Shown piece by piece: positions 1 through 12,333 of a stretch of 64,000 nt of DNA. The DNA comes from Persicaria tinctoria (Eukaryota > Streptophyta > Magnoliopsida > Caryophyllales > Polygonaceae): positions 86,724,107 to 86,788,106 of the forward strand of contig JBANSL010000006.1 of assembly GCA_037127255.1 (NCBI GenBank), in the 5' to 3' direction. Numbering within the stretch: the first letter of the stretch is position 1; the number at the start of each line of letters is the position of its first letter. The position numbers and the translations under genes were made by a program. The notes beneath the pieces are model-generated. The model ran no database searches, was not told the DNA's origin, and saw nothing but the letters and a program-made list of their open reading frames with translations.

Positions 1-27
1 GTACTTGTCCATCATGAAGTAATTGAC

Positions 28-2727
28 ATGTTCCCCGAGTTGGCAACTAAGAATGGAGCATTCTCTAACTCGGACCACTGTCCTATCTCAATTAACATCT
101 CCAAAAACACTAGCGTTAAACCACCCCCTTTTAAATTTGAAAACATTTGGCTGGAAAGGAGAGACTTCCGAAATATTGTTAAGCAATCATGGAGAGCTTC
201 ATGTGCAGGCTCTGCTATGTTCCATATTACATACAAATCAAAAATCCTCAAACAAAAGGCCAAAAAGTGGAATAAAAAAACATTTGGAAACATCTTCCGA
301 CAAATACAAGACGTTGACGAGGCCCTAATCGAAATACAATCTATCCAACAAACCAACCAAAACCCAGATTCGTACACAAAAGAACAAAATCTACTATCTA
401 AAAGAGAAAAACTGCTTCTTTTCCATAAAACTTATTGGAACCAAAGAGCTAAATCAAAACACTTAAAACTAGCAGACACCAACTCCTCCTATTTCCATAA
501 AGTAGCCACGGGGAGAAGAAATCGGAAGATAATTAGAACAATTACCTCCGCAGAAAGAACAAACATAATTGGCAATGAAAATATTAAAAGAGAAATTCAA
601 AGAGACTTTGAGAAAAGATTTAATCGGGAACAAATGCACAGGAACCCCCTATTAGAAGAATACCTTTCAGAAATCAACCCGATCATTACGGAAGAGGAAA
701 ACAAATCTCTTATCCAACAACCAACAAACAGTGAAATCAAAAAGGCTGTCTTCTCTGTAGGGAACAACAAATCCCCTGGTCCTGATGGAATGACGGCTGA
801 GTTCTACAAAAATTATTGGGACATCGTTGGATCTGATATCATCCGGGCTACAAAAGCATTTTTTCACTCTGGCAAAATGCTGAAACAAATTAACCACACT
901 TTCATCTCCCTCATACCAAAAATTGATAACCCTACCATGACTACACACTATCGCCCTATTAGCCTATGTTCTACCTTATATAAAATCATCTCAAAGATAA
1001 TAACAGAACGACTGAAAATGGTGATAGGAAAACTTATACACCCATTACAAGGAGCTTTTGTTTCCGACAGAGCAATCCAAGACAATATCCTAATAGCCCA
1101 CGAGGTATTTCACTCCTTTCGCACTAGAAAAGGTACCAAGGGATGGGCTGCAATAAAACTTGATATGGAGAAAGCATACGACAGAGTAGATTGGCATTTC
1201 ACGAAAGCAGTCCTCCAAAAATTTGGATTCAGCCAAAAATTTGTGGATATTATTATGGAATGTGTGACCACAGTCTCCTTTTCTGTTTTAGTAAACAACG
1301 GTCCTACAGACCCCTTCAAACCTTCAAGGGGTTTGAGGCAAGGGGACCCCCTCTCCCCGTTTCTCTTCCTGCTCGGGGCAGAAATTCTTGCGCGTAAACT
1401 CTCAAGGGATGCAGAATCTAACCACAACAGCATCGGATTCAAATTTGGCCATTCGGGCCCCTGCGTTCTGTTCTTGGCCTTTGCAGACGACATAATAATT
1501 TTCTCAAAAGGAACTAACTCTGGATGTACAAAAGTTAAAGAAATAATTGAAGATTATTGTAAATTCTCAGGGCAAAAAATAAACTATCATAAATCACCCT
1601 TCCAAACCACCCCGGGTATTCCTAGATCAAGAGCTCGAGTCCTAGAAGGGATTCTAAACATACCCCTTGAACGAAACCTGGAAAAATATTTAGGTTGTCC
1701 AATCATAAATGGGAGGGTTACCAAGGAAACCTTTGGCGAAATGATTTGCAAATCTAAAGACCAATTGAGCAAATGGCGAGCCAATGCTCTTTCTCAACAA
1801 GGTAGAGCAACCCTAATAGTGTCTAATTTATCATCGAAACCTTTATACTCAATGCAGAGCTTCATGCTTCCGATAGCGGTACACAAACAACTAGATCAAA
1901 TCAACAGAACCTTTTTTTGGAACAAAGATGCGCAACATAGTCCTTTAATCAGTTGGGACAAAATATGCAAATCAAAACAGGACGGAGGATTGGGAATTAG
2001 AAAAACCAAAGATATGAATGAAGCTCTTCAGCTAAAACTCCTCTGGAAAATTCTAGCGGAACCGGAAAATAACTGGGTCAAAATCATACAACACAAGTAT
2101 CTGAAAGAAAGCCACATCCTTACCTATTCTAGAAAAGGCAACGCCTCGTGGCAATGATCGAAACTAAGTTATCTGATTCCAAAATTCAAAAAGGGACTCA
2201 TCTGGCAGGTTGGTGATGGAAAATCAATTAAGTTTTGGGAAGATAACTGGGTGGATACGACACCTCTAAAAGACAAAATAGACTCTTAACATAAAATTAA
2301 CCAACATGATTCCGTAAGCAATTTCATTATAGGAGGACAATGGTGGAAGGAAAAACTCGAATCGGTGCTCCCAAAGCCAGTAGTAGAGGATATAATGCAA
2401 ATTCCACTGCCAATCACTCCCCTGACAGACAGACTGTATTGGTGGCTTGCCAAAAAGGGATGGTTCACAACAACAAGTGCCTTTAACTTAATCTCATGGA
2501 TTTGGAAACTTGACGCCCCACCTAAAGTTAAGAACTTTATTTGGAAAATAAAACAAAAAGGTCTAGCCACGGCTACCAGGCTGGCCCTAAAAGGGGTGGC
2601 AGTACCGACCACATGTAGCTTGTGCAACCAGTTCATGGAAGATGATATTCACCTATTCATAGAATGTCCATCAACAATTTCCAGCAACAATTCCATGGTC
2701 AAATATCTCAAAACATCAACAATCTAA
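28..2727 (+). pseudogene. LINE ORF2 reverse transcriptase plus zf-RVT region
   Basis: One reading frame runs from the window edge to 2727 with only two in-frame stops, TGA at 2155-2157 and TAA at 2287-2289. Seen motifs: KAYDRVDW around nt 1174-1197, QGDPLSPFLF around nt 1340-1370, and the catalytic FADD box at nt 1480-1491 (palm domain). YLGCPI follows, then the thumb/connector and the plant zf-RVT zinc-binding region near 2500-2680 (CSLCNQF...HLFIECP). ORF2 normally copies LINE RNA at the nicked target. The frame shift near 2664-2727 separates this part from the RNase H part. The ATG at 28 is internal and has no meaning as a start. Confidence 0.93.
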
Positions 2728-3509
2728 TTACAGGAAACAGAGATATGAATCAAATTTTACAAACTTTAGGTTCCACTCTTCCGATGGAAAAGAAACAACA
2801 ATTAGCAATCAGATGGTGGACCATTTGGTTTATAAGAAATCAAACAATCTTTAGAAATGAAACCCTTCCCTCTACAGAGGCTATAAAGAAAATGATCACA
2901 ACCAATATCGATAATTGGAGGAAAGCTAGTAAGTGGAATGATATGGAGGAAGACGGCATACAGAAACAAAGTAAAGGAAAAGGACTATCTGGGAACAATA
3001 GGAAAACCTACCGATGGAAAAAACCTCCAGAGGGAAAATATAAGCTAAACTTTGACGGATCATTCAAATCAACCACAAACAGTTCCATTGGATACATCAT
3101 CAGAGACTGGCATGGAAACCCAATCAACATTGGCGGAAAAGCAAACGGTGGACAATCACCCCTTATAGCGGAAGCCTTAGCTCTACGCCTAGGGATAGAA
3201 AAGGCGAGAGAACTAAACATAGCAAATCTAATAATAGAAGGAGACTCTAAAATTATCACAGATTACCTAACATCACAAGCTGGATGTCCTTGGGAAATAG
3301 AAATGGCTATGTCAGATATCCAAAATCTTCTCAAAGGAATAAGAAATGTAAACATATCACATATTCCCCGTATTGGTAACCGGGTAACAGATAAGGTTGC
3401 ACACCTTTGCTACTCTACCAGGGGATCTGAGCTATACTCAGATACAGGTCTTCTTGACCTCATCTTCTTGACCTCATCCGACAGGATGCCTTCGGTTAGG
3501 GTCCCCTAA
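2664..3509 (+). pseudogene. LINE ORF2 C-terminal RNase H domain
   Basis: Continues the same ORF2 in another frame, overlapping the previous part by about 60 bases, so one frameshift separates them. The second half is a plant RNase H (RVT_3) domain. The acidic residues are visible in NFDGSF (D), AEALAL (E) and EGDSK (D), with a late D in VTDKVAHL. It would remove the RNA strand during LINE replication. The stop at 3507-3509 lies just before the A-rich tail. Confidence 0.9.
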
Positions 3510-3599
3510 CCGAATTTTTACCTAATAAAAAAAAAATAAGGAGATGAAAATAAAAAAGGCCATGATTGCTCATACTCTTAGCAAAAATGGAAATCAGTC

Positions 3600-4130
3600 G
3601 AACCCAATTCAAAAACCAAATCTCAAGGGGTGTGTTGGGCGGTGGTGGTGGTGGATTGCACTTTGGAGGAGGGATGGGTAGTGGACTGCACCGGAGAGAG
3701 GGCAGCATCGATGGAGGGCGAGAGAGAGCCAGAGAGAGGGCGAGGGGGAGAGAAAGCCAGAGAGAGGGTGCAGGGGAGAGAGAAGGTGCGGTGATCTGGG
3801 GGTAGAACTAGATGGGGGCATAGGTGGCGGTGGAGAGAGGGAGCGGCGATGGAGAGGGAGGGTGTTCGGGAAGAAAGGGTGCCTGAGAGAGGCCTCGGAA
3901 TGGAGGATGAGGACGAAGATCCGGAGTTAGATCTAGATCGACGGGGCGATGGTGATGCCGGTGGAGGGAGTGGCAGTGGCATCGGATAAAGAGGGCGCGG
4001 AGGAAGGGAGGGTGCCAGAGAGAGGCCTCGGGATGGAGGATGAGGACGACCCTAGGTAGGCAGATCTAGATCGACGGGGCAGTGGGGGCAGTGGAGAGAG
4101 AGCGGCGGTAGTAGAATTTGAATTTGGATA
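3600..4130. repeat. Purine-rich (GAGA) low-complexity block with a duplicated segment
   Basis: Strongly G/A-biased on the plus strand (GAGAGAG runs). It contains a diverged direct duplication: about 3881-3953 and 4012-4085 both read through GAGAGAGGCCTCGG.ATGGAGG and end in AGATCTAGATCGACGGGGC. Long open frames in it are low-complexity (Pro/Ser/Arg) and are not taken as genes. From 4130 to 4514 lies the 3' flank of RPL26, with nothing further recognised. Confidence 0.6.
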
Positions 4131-4514
4131 ATTTGGTAGGGCTTCACTTGCAGGCTTTCCATCGATAAGATGAATCGAAGCATTGGTTAATATTCAAACC
4201 CTAACCTAACCTGCTCTCCCAGACTATCGTTACCATAAGATGAAATCACCGTTTCACTGCCAGACGACCAAAATAGAACGCAATAAAATCATCAAATGGC
4301 GGGATACAGAATAAGAATCGGAAACTGAAACATTAAAAGACTATAATTTGATATTCCAAAACACGGAAGCAAAACAAGAAGGCAAGCAGGCTTAAATGCG
4401 CTGCTCAATTTAATACACTGTGTTCCTCTAATCAAAACCTGGTCCGGCAACTAAAAGGAAACCACAAAATCAAAGTTGTTTCAAATTCAAAAGGCAACGA
4501 AATTCACCGGATTC

Positions 4515-4955
4515 TCAATCGACATTCTGCATGATATCATCGGCGGTGAACTTGGCCCCCTTATCCTTATCGGCAGCGGCGCGGCCCTTGGCCTTACGGT
4601 CGAGGAGCGACTTGCGATCCTTGTCGAGCTTGAGTTTGGTGATGACGCACTTGGAGGGATTGACGCCGACATTGACGGTGGAGCCGTTAACCTTCTCCCT
4701 GGTGATGCGCTCGACGTGGATGACCCACTTCTTACGGTAGACCTGGACGACCTTTCCCTCGCGGCCCTTGAAGGTCCCCCTGACGACCTGAACCTCGTCG
4801 TCCTTGCGGACAGGGACCGATCGGACGTTGTACTTGGAGCGCAGGTCGGTGGACAGAGGCGCGCTCATAAGAACGCGGCGGACGCTCGACGGTGCCGTGA
4901 AATGCGCCTTGCGGTTCTTCCGGCGGGAGCTCGTCACTCTAGGGTTGTACTTCAT
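4515..4955 (-). CDS. RPL26: 60S ribosomal protein L26 (uL24), cytosolic
   Basis: Complete 146-aa intronless frame, the usual length of plant RPL26. It starts [19 protein letters not shown] and ends [11 protein letters not shown], both hallmarks of the eukaryotic family. Residues about 48-80 form the KOW motif ([20 protein letters not shown]), which contacts rRNA near the exit of the large-subunit tunnel. The basic N-terminus and Lys/Arg-rich body fit an rRNA-binding protein. The start is the only ATG consistent with the family N-terminus. A telo-box and TATA-like element lie upstream on the same strand. No damage is seen, so I take it as a functional housekeeping gene, although it sits next to transposon debris. 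Confidence 0.97.
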   Translation of the reverse strand: MKYNPRVTSSRRKNRKAHFTAPSSVRRVLMSAPLSTDLRSKYNVRSVPVRKDDEVQVVRGTFKGREGKVVQVYRKKWVIHVERITREKVNGSTVNVGVNPSKCVITKLKLDKDRKSLLDRKAKGRAAADKDKGAKFTADDIMQNVD

Positions 4956-5010
4956 CTTTGCTCTCCGCTTGCGGGTGTGGGGGTGCGACGGCAGCGAAAG
5001 AGGGAGGAGT

Positions 5011-5046
5011 ACTAGGGTTTCGAAAGGGGGCGCGTATATATATTAC
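5011..5046 (-). promoter_or_regulatory. RPL26 promoter: telo-box and TATA-like stretch
   Basis: On the minus strand the sequence AAACCCTAGT (about 5011-5020) is a telo-box, common in plant ribosomal protein promoters. About 20 bases further upstream is a TAATATATATACG stretch (about 5034-5046). The telo-box is roughly 60 bases before the RPL26 ATG. Its function is inferred from position. Confidence 0.55.
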
Positions 5047-5370
5047 GTTTGTTGGGGATCGGCGCCTATGCTGTTTGCCAAATGGGCCGTGGCCCATTTC
5101 AATTTAGGTATCAACCAATTTCAGAAAGATTGTATGAACCCTGTATCTGTGTGCCCATTTGACCTTTTTTTTTTTTCCGAAATTTCGCCAAGTACTAATG
5201 CAGTGCAATTTTCGTGAAGTATACAGTTCTCTTGCATATTTTACATGGTACCCCTGTAATTTTCAATCGTTTCATCTCTTGCCCTTTCTGATTAAATTTA
5301 ACAGCTTGTGTTTCTTCCGTTAGTTTGCAATTAAAAAAAAAAGCCAGAGAACAGACGAGAGACGACTAAG

Positions 5371-5640
5371 ATGATAGAGCGAAGAGAGGGCGACAACTTG
5401 AAGAAGACCAGCGCCACCGCCGAGAGGAGAAGTTGTTGCTCGCCTACTCGGATCCGTTGCTCGAAGGCCAAGTCGATGATGCTGCTGCAACCGAAGAAGG
5501 GCAGCGGCTGCGAGGCTATGAAGGGGTGTCATGGGAGGATAAGTGGGAGGCGTTTTCCCTGAGAGGGAAGGTGGTGGTGGCCCATTGCCTCGACCGCGCG
5601 ACCGGAGGTGGAGGAGGTGAAGCTCTTGCTGCAGAGAGGT
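5371..5640 (+). other. Possible truncated gene fragment, unassigned
   Basis: A GC-richer stretch with overlapping open frames in two phases. One encodes a 63-aa peptide beginning MIERREGDNLKK; the other ends GEALAAER. It stops abruptly before the AT-rich Helitron at 5730. It could be the first exon of a host gene cut by later insertions. I recognise no domain in either frame. Between 5047 and 5370 I see nothing else. Confidence 0.2.
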
Positions 5641-5740
5641 AACTTATTGTCAATAGAAATTCTGGATTTAGGTTGAAGTTGAAGCATTTGAGGTTTTTTG
5701 TGATGTGAAATTTAGGGTTTAGGTTGAAACTAGTGTAATA

Positions 5741-5761
5741 CCCGTGCCTTCAAGGCACGGG
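5741..5761 (-). terminator. Helitron 3'-terminal hairpin
   Basis: A 10-bp inverted repeat, CCCGTGCCTT and AAGGCACGGG, separated by one base. It lies seven bases before the minus-strand CTAG end. This is the rolling-circle replication terminator of Helitrons, not a transcription terminator. The internal copy at about 6535-6550 keeps only one arm. Confidence 0.8.
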
Positions 5762-7573
5762 AGTTTGATCTATTTTAATTTGAACATCATTTTATATATC
5801 TATATCTATAATAGTACTATATTAATATATACTTGTTTATAACAAAAATATGTACGTATAAATTTTTTTTTGTAATTTATAAATTAGTTAGAAAGAGATA
5901 CAATACAAAATTTTAAAATGATTTAATAAGATAAAGTAGTAATAATACTCAAACACACCACCTAATATAATTGAAATAAATACTCCGTATATAATTATTG
6001 TCATAAGCACATGATTGTGCGAATACTTTTGAAGTTATGTAGATATGCATAACTTATTCATTATTTTCATTAGAAAGATGGCTAGAAAGAGAGGGAAATT
6101 AATAGTGAAAATAAAGGCAAGATGGTAAAAATAAAAAGATCATAAAAGGTAGAAAAGTGATCTAAGAAGCCTCATCTAAGATGTAAAATAATCATTAGTA
6201 ATGCTTGTAAGTCTTAAAATATTATTTATTTTTCGATAGTCATTTAAGATGTCTAAAATAAATAAATTTTAAGAAAAAAACTTTTCAAAAATAAGTAAAA
6301 TAAGTAAATTGTAAGAAAAAAACATCCCTTATTAATATCGATTAATAAGAAAAGAAACTTTTGATTAGTATGAAAATAGGAAACAAATATGTTCAAAATA
6401 TGAAACGTGTATTTTAAAATTTCAGCAATAATATTGACCAATAAGAAAACACCATTTGAATAAAAAATTAAGTTTAATTGTGGGTGTGACATGTCAGCAA
6501 AATGCTAGCAGTATTAGTATTATTACTAGTGTAATACAAGGCACGGGAGCTTGATCCATTTTAATTTGAACATCATTTTATATATCTATATAATACTATA
6601 TTAATATATACGTGTTTACAACAAAAATATGTATAAATTTTTTTTTTATAATTTATAAATTAGTTGGAAAGAGATACGATACAAATTTTGAAAAATGATT
6701 TAATAAGGTAAAGTAGTAATAATACTCAAACACACCACCTAATATAATTTTAAATAAATATATAATTATTATCATTAGCATATATCTAAAAAGTAAAATA
6801 TAAGCTCCCGTACAAATATTAGAAAATCATAAGCACATGATTGTGTGAATAATTTTGAAGCTATGTAGATGTACATAACTTATTCATTATTTTCATGAGA
6901 AAGATGGTTAGAAAGAGAGAGAAATAAATAGTGAAAATAAAGTTAAGATGGTAAAAAAAAAATCCTCAAAGGTAGAAAAGTGATCTAAGAAGTCTCATCC
7001 AAGATGTAAAATAAGCATTAGGAATGCTTGTGGGTCTTAAAATATTATTTAATTTTCAATAGTCATTTAAGATGTCTAAAATAATTAAATTATAAAAAAA
7101 CACTTTTTTTTTGCTCTAATTCATTTTTATAATTAATTTTTGAAATCGAATATATTTACAAATTGATTATTACATGTTCGTTGTATGTAGACATTGTTGG
7201 GAATATTGCAATCGGTTAAATATGATAAATCAACAATTTCAATATCCAAGAATAAAATCACTCAAGACTTGACGAATGTTCAACTTTAATTGCAATCATA
7301 TTTAAAGTTTCCATAATAATATTGACCAATAAGCAAAATGCTAGCAGAATTAGTAATATTAATAGATTATTAATTAATAGATTTTTATTTTGACATTTGA
7401 ATTAATTGTCTAGATATTTTTAATACGATTGTGATGAATATAATATAGGAAACAAATATTTAAACTTCCCTTAATAACATCGATTAATAAGAAATGAAAC
7501 TTTTGATTAAAAAATTCAACTTTAATTTACAGAGCGACACGTCAGCAAAATGCTAGCAGAATTAGTAATATTA

Positions 7574-7574
<1 letters not shown>

Positions 7575-7604
<30 letters not shown>
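7575..7604 (+). repeat. (GATA)n microsatellite at an internal Helitron 5' end
   Basis: About seven GATA units. It is an expanded version of the short GATA run seen at the terminal Helitron 5' end (7831-7842), so it most likely grew from the Helitron terminus by slippage. Confidence 0.8.
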
Positions 7605-8099
7605 TATTGCAATCGGAAAAAAAATTGAAACATGTCTCAATATTTACGACAATATAACCGAAAATAAAAAAAAGGGAACGGATTCAAATCATATTTAAAA
7701 TAGGAAACAAATATTTTAAAGTTTTCATAATAATATTGACCAATAAGAAAAGCTTATTTGAATAAAAAAATTCCACTTTAATTGTGAGCGTGACACGTCA
7801 GCAAAATGCTAGCAGAATTAGTAATATTAATAGATAGATAGATTGATGGATTAGGAATTCAAAATTTTGTTTCTCAATTTCCATCCGATTTGTTAATAAA
7901 AATTCGTTTATCAATTTAAGGTTTATGTCTAAATTGATTCATTTGACTCATTTGGAATTAACTTACTGTCTATTGTTGCTTGTTTCTTATGATGGATAAT
8001 TTTGGTTTTCTTGTTTCTTATGAGATCTGTGTTCAAAATGTGTTTAATCTCCCTTAAATTTAGGATAGAAGTCTACACATATCATACTTTTAGGAATTA

Positions 8100-9260
8100 T
8101 AATCAGTGTACTTGCAATTTAGAATCCCTTTGATGCAGATCAAGATGGTCTTTTGTGGGTCAAACAATGATCTTGATCCAGGCGAGCTCTCAAGACCGAT
8201 TCGAGGGCTATTGATGGCGAAGAGTGTCATTCTCAAAAGGAGGAAGAAGGCTGCACCATGGAACAAGGTTCAAAGGAGCAAGGTGATCTAATGTTCAAGT
8301 TTGAGTTCGTTCTTAATGGGTTGACAGCATATCGACGTCTCAGTAAAATGGGTCGTTCGGAGTCCATATTTATCGGATGAGATCGTAGTATACCTTGTTG
8401 GAACGAGGACGAAAAGATCTACAACTTTGTTGTTGAATGTTTCTCCAGAATCGACCTCGAGAATGGCCGAAATTCATCATATTTACAACTGTCACTGTTT
8501 GAACGAATTTCCACATATTTATTTAGTTAATTTCGAATTTTAATTAATTAGACATATTTATTTTATGCAATTAGGAAATAATAAGGTGGAAGGAAAATAT
8601 CTCATCTAGGTAATTCCTTTTCCACCAAGTTGTTAATTTTCTATCCTTAGTTAGTTTTACTTATCTTAGGAAAGATTTACATATCTTTAGATTATTTGAT
8701 TTATCTTTAGTTACCAAAACTCTATCTTTTGCACAAGATATAATTGGTCTATTATCTATTTAAACTCATGTTTTACATTTAATAAAAATTAGATTGGAAA
8801 ATATATTGAGGAACCCTTTTTAGGATTAAAAAGGTTCTTCAATCTCCCAATCCAAAAGTCTTTGCAATAACTTATGTTCTTATTGTTCAATTCAACAATC
8901 CCAAACCAAACACAAAGGAGGAACTCGTCCTGAGAAACTGTCGCTGGATCAGAGAAGCTGTCGCTAAGTCTGCCCAGAACCGTCGCCACTGTCCGGGCCA
9001 CCCCGCGGCTCCCTTGGTCGCCCCGCGGCCATCCCAGCGCCGTCGCTGCTGTATTGCTTCTGTCGCTGTTTCTTTGTTGGTTTTTACTTAGTTTTATTTA
9101 CTTGTTTTTCTTTCTTTTGCAATAGTTCAAAGTTTTTATTGTAACTACTTGTAAACATCAAAGATATCAAGAATATTGCAAGATCGGGCCATCAATAGTT
9201 TGGGGTTCTTGATTCCGAGCCCACAGGCGAAGGATCGGGAATCCAAACGTATCAGTTCGA
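8100..9260 (+). mobile_element. Ty3-gypsy pol tail and LTR remnant
   Basis: 8106-8291 is a short frame (LSRPIRGLLMAKS...) resembling the decayed C-terminal tail of a gypsy polyprotein, where tails of the type PITRSMAKK are common. It is followed by AT-rich LTR-like DNA. At 9228-9250 a stretch CGTATCAGTTCGAGACC could be a degraded primer-binding site complementary to initiator tRNA-Met. The layout, tail then LTR then PBS-like site, is the same as in the better-preserved element at 59.6-60.5 kb. No TSD was found. From 7843 to 8100 nothing is recognised. Confidence 0.4.
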
Positions 9261-10780
9261 GACCTTATAAAGGCCAAAATTTTATTCTATAATTATTTAC
9301 AAACCAATACAAATTAATATATAAGTATGTAAATAAATACGTATACAGACCCTTTCGGGTGGTTTCGTATATATTAAAGGCCTTTATTTTTATTTTTTTG
9401 GGGGAGGGGGGGGGGGATGAGATGGGGTGTCACCTTGGGGCCCAACCACCCCAAAGAAACAACATTCTAGGAACGCAATCTTCATCTCTTTTTTTTCCTT
9501 CTTCCAAAACGCTCGACCACAACAACCATGGTGGATCAATCGAAGAAGGGCAGATCAAAATGGAACAGAACTACCACCAGAAGTCAACAACGACCTAGGG
9601 CGGCAAAACCCGACAGCCACAGACCCGAGTTAAGGAGGGCGATTGGAGAAACACTAAGAATTTCTGACCAATCCTAAAATTAGATAATCGAAGGTCAGTT
9701 TGTTGGAATTGATTTAGATCGGTAATGGAAAAGGGATCCACGACTATGTATCAATAAAATCCCTAAGAAAACGGAGCTTATTTGTCGAAGTATTGGTAGC
9801 GATAGAAAGGGAATACCGAGCCCAAGACAAAGGACAAACTTCAGCGACCAAGGTAGGACGGTATAATTCCAACGCCGAGCACAAAATTGGAGCACTGAGA
9901 GGACGCGGAACATCTACCACATGCGAACATCTGCGATGCGACGGAGAAGGTTTGAGATGAGGAAGACCGAGGACGGTGTCAAGAGGCCACCGGAAAAGCA
10001 AGACCAACTCCACCAAATGGGAGAGGAACTGCAATGCAACCCCAGGAGAGGATGGTCATCAAGCCGAAAATGGAGGTCAGAGGTCACCCCAGCAGAGACG
10101 AAAGGAACCTGGCGGGGTAAGGGGTACGAGACCCGATCTAAGGCGACCGGAGCCGAGTTAGCGACGGTCGGAGCAGATTTGGGGTCCCTCTCTCTCGAGG
10201 ATGGAGTGTTTTTGAATCTTACTCCCTATCCGTTGATTAAAACATTGTGTTTACTATTTATTTACGTTTTTTTAAAATGATAAAAAAATATATAAAATAT
10301 CAAAATTTTCTACATTTGTTTTTTATAAATTATCACTTAATAGTAATAATCATGACATTATTAAAAAAGACAAAAATAATTAAAATAACTCAATCTTTAA
10401 GGGGTATTAAAAATATATCTTCACTATTCAAAGGTAAGATAAATATCCCGACCTTTATAGGCGATGTTAAAATAATATCACCATAATTTTATCTAAAAAA
10501 ATGATGATGCGGCGCATACATGGCAAAAAAAAAATTATAAAAGGCAAAACTAATAAAAAATAAGCTTATGAATATGATTATTTTAAACCATGGGTTTCTT
10601 ATATATTTTTTTTAAACTGAAACCCAATTTTCTTAAACCCTTTTTAATTAGTCTCCCTCACAAAAAAATATAAAAAAATTAATCCCTCTCTCCTATAATT
10701 CCTGGGGTTTTTTCACACATCCGCTCTAATTTCTTCTTTCTCCTTCTTCCTCATTTCTTATTTAAGATAGGGTTCTTCTT
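9261..10780. other. No recognisable gene
   Basis: 9400-10220 is GC-richer and carries only short overlapping frames with no recognised domain. 10230-10700 is AT-rich and mostly T/A homopolymer-like. It is probably old transposon DNA, but I cannot assign it. Confidence 0.4.
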
Positions 10781-11160
10781 CCAATTCGAAGCCTCAATTG
10801 AAGCTTCTCAATATGTCTTCTTTCCCTCCGGGTAATTCTTGTCTTCATTTATGAATTTGTTCCATTTTTTTCATTTTTGCTCCTTACTTGCTTTCTCCAA
10901 GATGGTCATTTTCCACCGCTCTGCCTAGCTAACGATTGCTAATATACTATGTAATTGCTTGTTTTCCAATGGAATATGTTAAAATTATAACTATATATGT
11001 ATGTGTTCATTGTTCTTTGTTGCTCCTCATTCCTCCATTCATTCAAATCTTTCATTTTTCTTGGTTTGGTTGATTTGCCTTGGCTAGGGTTCAATTTTTC
11101 TTGGTTTCAAAGCCCCAATCGAAATTTCTCATCTCCTTTCCCTCCAAGTAAATTTTTTGT
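10770..11160 (+). repeat. Diverged direct duplication of a 5'-leader-like segment
   Basis: About 10770-10850 and 11085-11160 share the pattern AGGGTTC...CGAAGCCTCAATTGAAG...CTTTCCCTCC.GGTAA in diverged form, about 310 bases apart. Each looks like the start of a plant transcription unit (pyrimidine-rich leader, then CCCTCC and a GT). No exon follows either copy. From 11160 to 12245 I see only T-rich, pyrimidine-biased DNA with LTR-like stretches, one being TTTAAAGACCGGAATTT at about 11538. Confidence 0.3.
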
Positions 11161-12243
11161 TTTCGTTTGTCAATGCTATTTCTTAGTATATGTCAATATA
11201 TGCATAATGCATTAATAGTTATCATACATACACAATATATATGCATTAATAAGTCATCATATCCTCACGAGTTTGAAGTTGCGACCTCTTTTACGATTAT
11301 GCTATATGAGATGGATTATCAAGATCATGGTTGAGAATCATGCAGACCTCCATGACATATTGGAAAAAGAGTCTAATCTTGTGGAGAAAATAGCAAAGGT
11401 TTAGTTTTAGTTCAGAAACTACATCTGGTTAAATCATTAAGGTCTATTGAGTATTTATTTGCTATCATTAAATTGGTCCAATGGGTCTTCCTTGTTTTTT
11501 TTTTATGTCCAAGCGCTGACAGTGATCTGCTATCTGGGTTTAAAGACCGGAATTTTTTGAAGTTTTATTTTATTATTGTTAGAATATTGATTTATGATTC
11601 ATTTTAATTTCTAAGCTTCGAAAAATTTTGAAATTTCTATCTTGTAGCAATTTATTTTATTTTGATCTTCGAAGCAAGTTCCGGCATCATTTTAAATTGG
11701 ATTTCAGAATGGGTTTTTATTCCGCTTTCATATTCTGAGATTCGGAAATATTATTTGGATTTCGAGATTTCGATTTAAAATTTTAATTGAGTCAGAATTG
11801 GATTGAGTGAGTGAGTTTCGAGATTTATTCCGAGATTCGGAATTTTGATTGTGGGACCACACCCTTTTTTTTCTTTCCCTTTTTCTTTCTTTCTTTTCTT
11901 CTTTCCTTTTCTTTGTCCTCTTCTTCCCTCCTGCTCAGCTCCCCCTCTCTCACACACAACTCACCGATTTTGACTATAAATTAGACATCCTCCAAAACCT
12001 TAAACCCCGTCCACAATCAGCCCTCAAAGCTCCTCACTCTCTCATCTTTTCCTCTCTTCCATTTCAAAACCACAAGAAACCCCCCCTTTTGATCCCTGTT
12101 TGCCGAGCCAAACAATCACCCTTGCACCTTCTTGTTTCTTTCCTAGAAGGTTCCCAGGGAGCTATCGAAGGAGCCACGCCGCCGAGCACAACCCTCCTTC
12201 TTCCTTTCCCTGTTTCTGTTGCGCACTCGATAAAGCCTCGTTT

Positions 12244-12245
<2 letters not shown>

Positions 12246-12331
<86 letters not shown>
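12246..12331 (+). repeat. (CT)n microsatellite
   Basis: An uninterrupted CT dinucleotide run of about 85 bases. Plus- and minus-strand open frames across it (Ser-Leu or Arg-Glu repeats) are artefacts of the repeat. From 12340 to 13320 there are poly-C runs and pyrimidine-rich DNA but no gene. Confidence 0.97.

Positions 12332-12333
<2 letters not shown>

Larger units (their letters stand above)
1..3541 (+). mobile_element. L1-type LINE retrotransposon, 5' end outside window, decayed
   Basis: Plant L1-like non-LTR element that enters at the left window edge and ends near an A-rich tail at about 3527-3541, the usual 3' end of a LINE. It contains the reverse transcriptase, zf-RVT and RNase H segments of ORF2 in the expected order. 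The endonuclease and ORF1 are either outside the window or lost. Stop codons and a frameshift show that it cannot make a full ORF2 protein. Confidence 0.93.
5730..7842 (-). mobile_element. Non-autonomous Helitron with tandem internal termini
   Basis: Read on the minus strand, the element begins TCTATCTATCTATTAATATT (5' end at 7842). It ends with the hairpin CCCGTGCCTT/AAGGCACGGG (5741-5761), seven bases and then CTAG (5730-5733). Flanking bases are A and T, so removal restores a single A-T target site, as expected for Helitrons. It is AT-rich and has no Rep/helicase gene. A second CTAG terminus with a damaged hairpin lies at 6526-6529, fused to a 5'-end copy at about 6485-6525. Additional 5'-end copies (GCAAAATGCTAGCAGAATTA) lie near 7325-7370 and 7540-7575. 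The body is therefore several head-to-tail or nested Helitron units. Confidence 0.85.

Noticed and set aside
3566..3982. Pro/Ser-rich minus-strand frames and Gly/Arg-rich plus-strand frames
   Set aside because: Low-complexity purine-rich DNA; composition alone gives the open frames.
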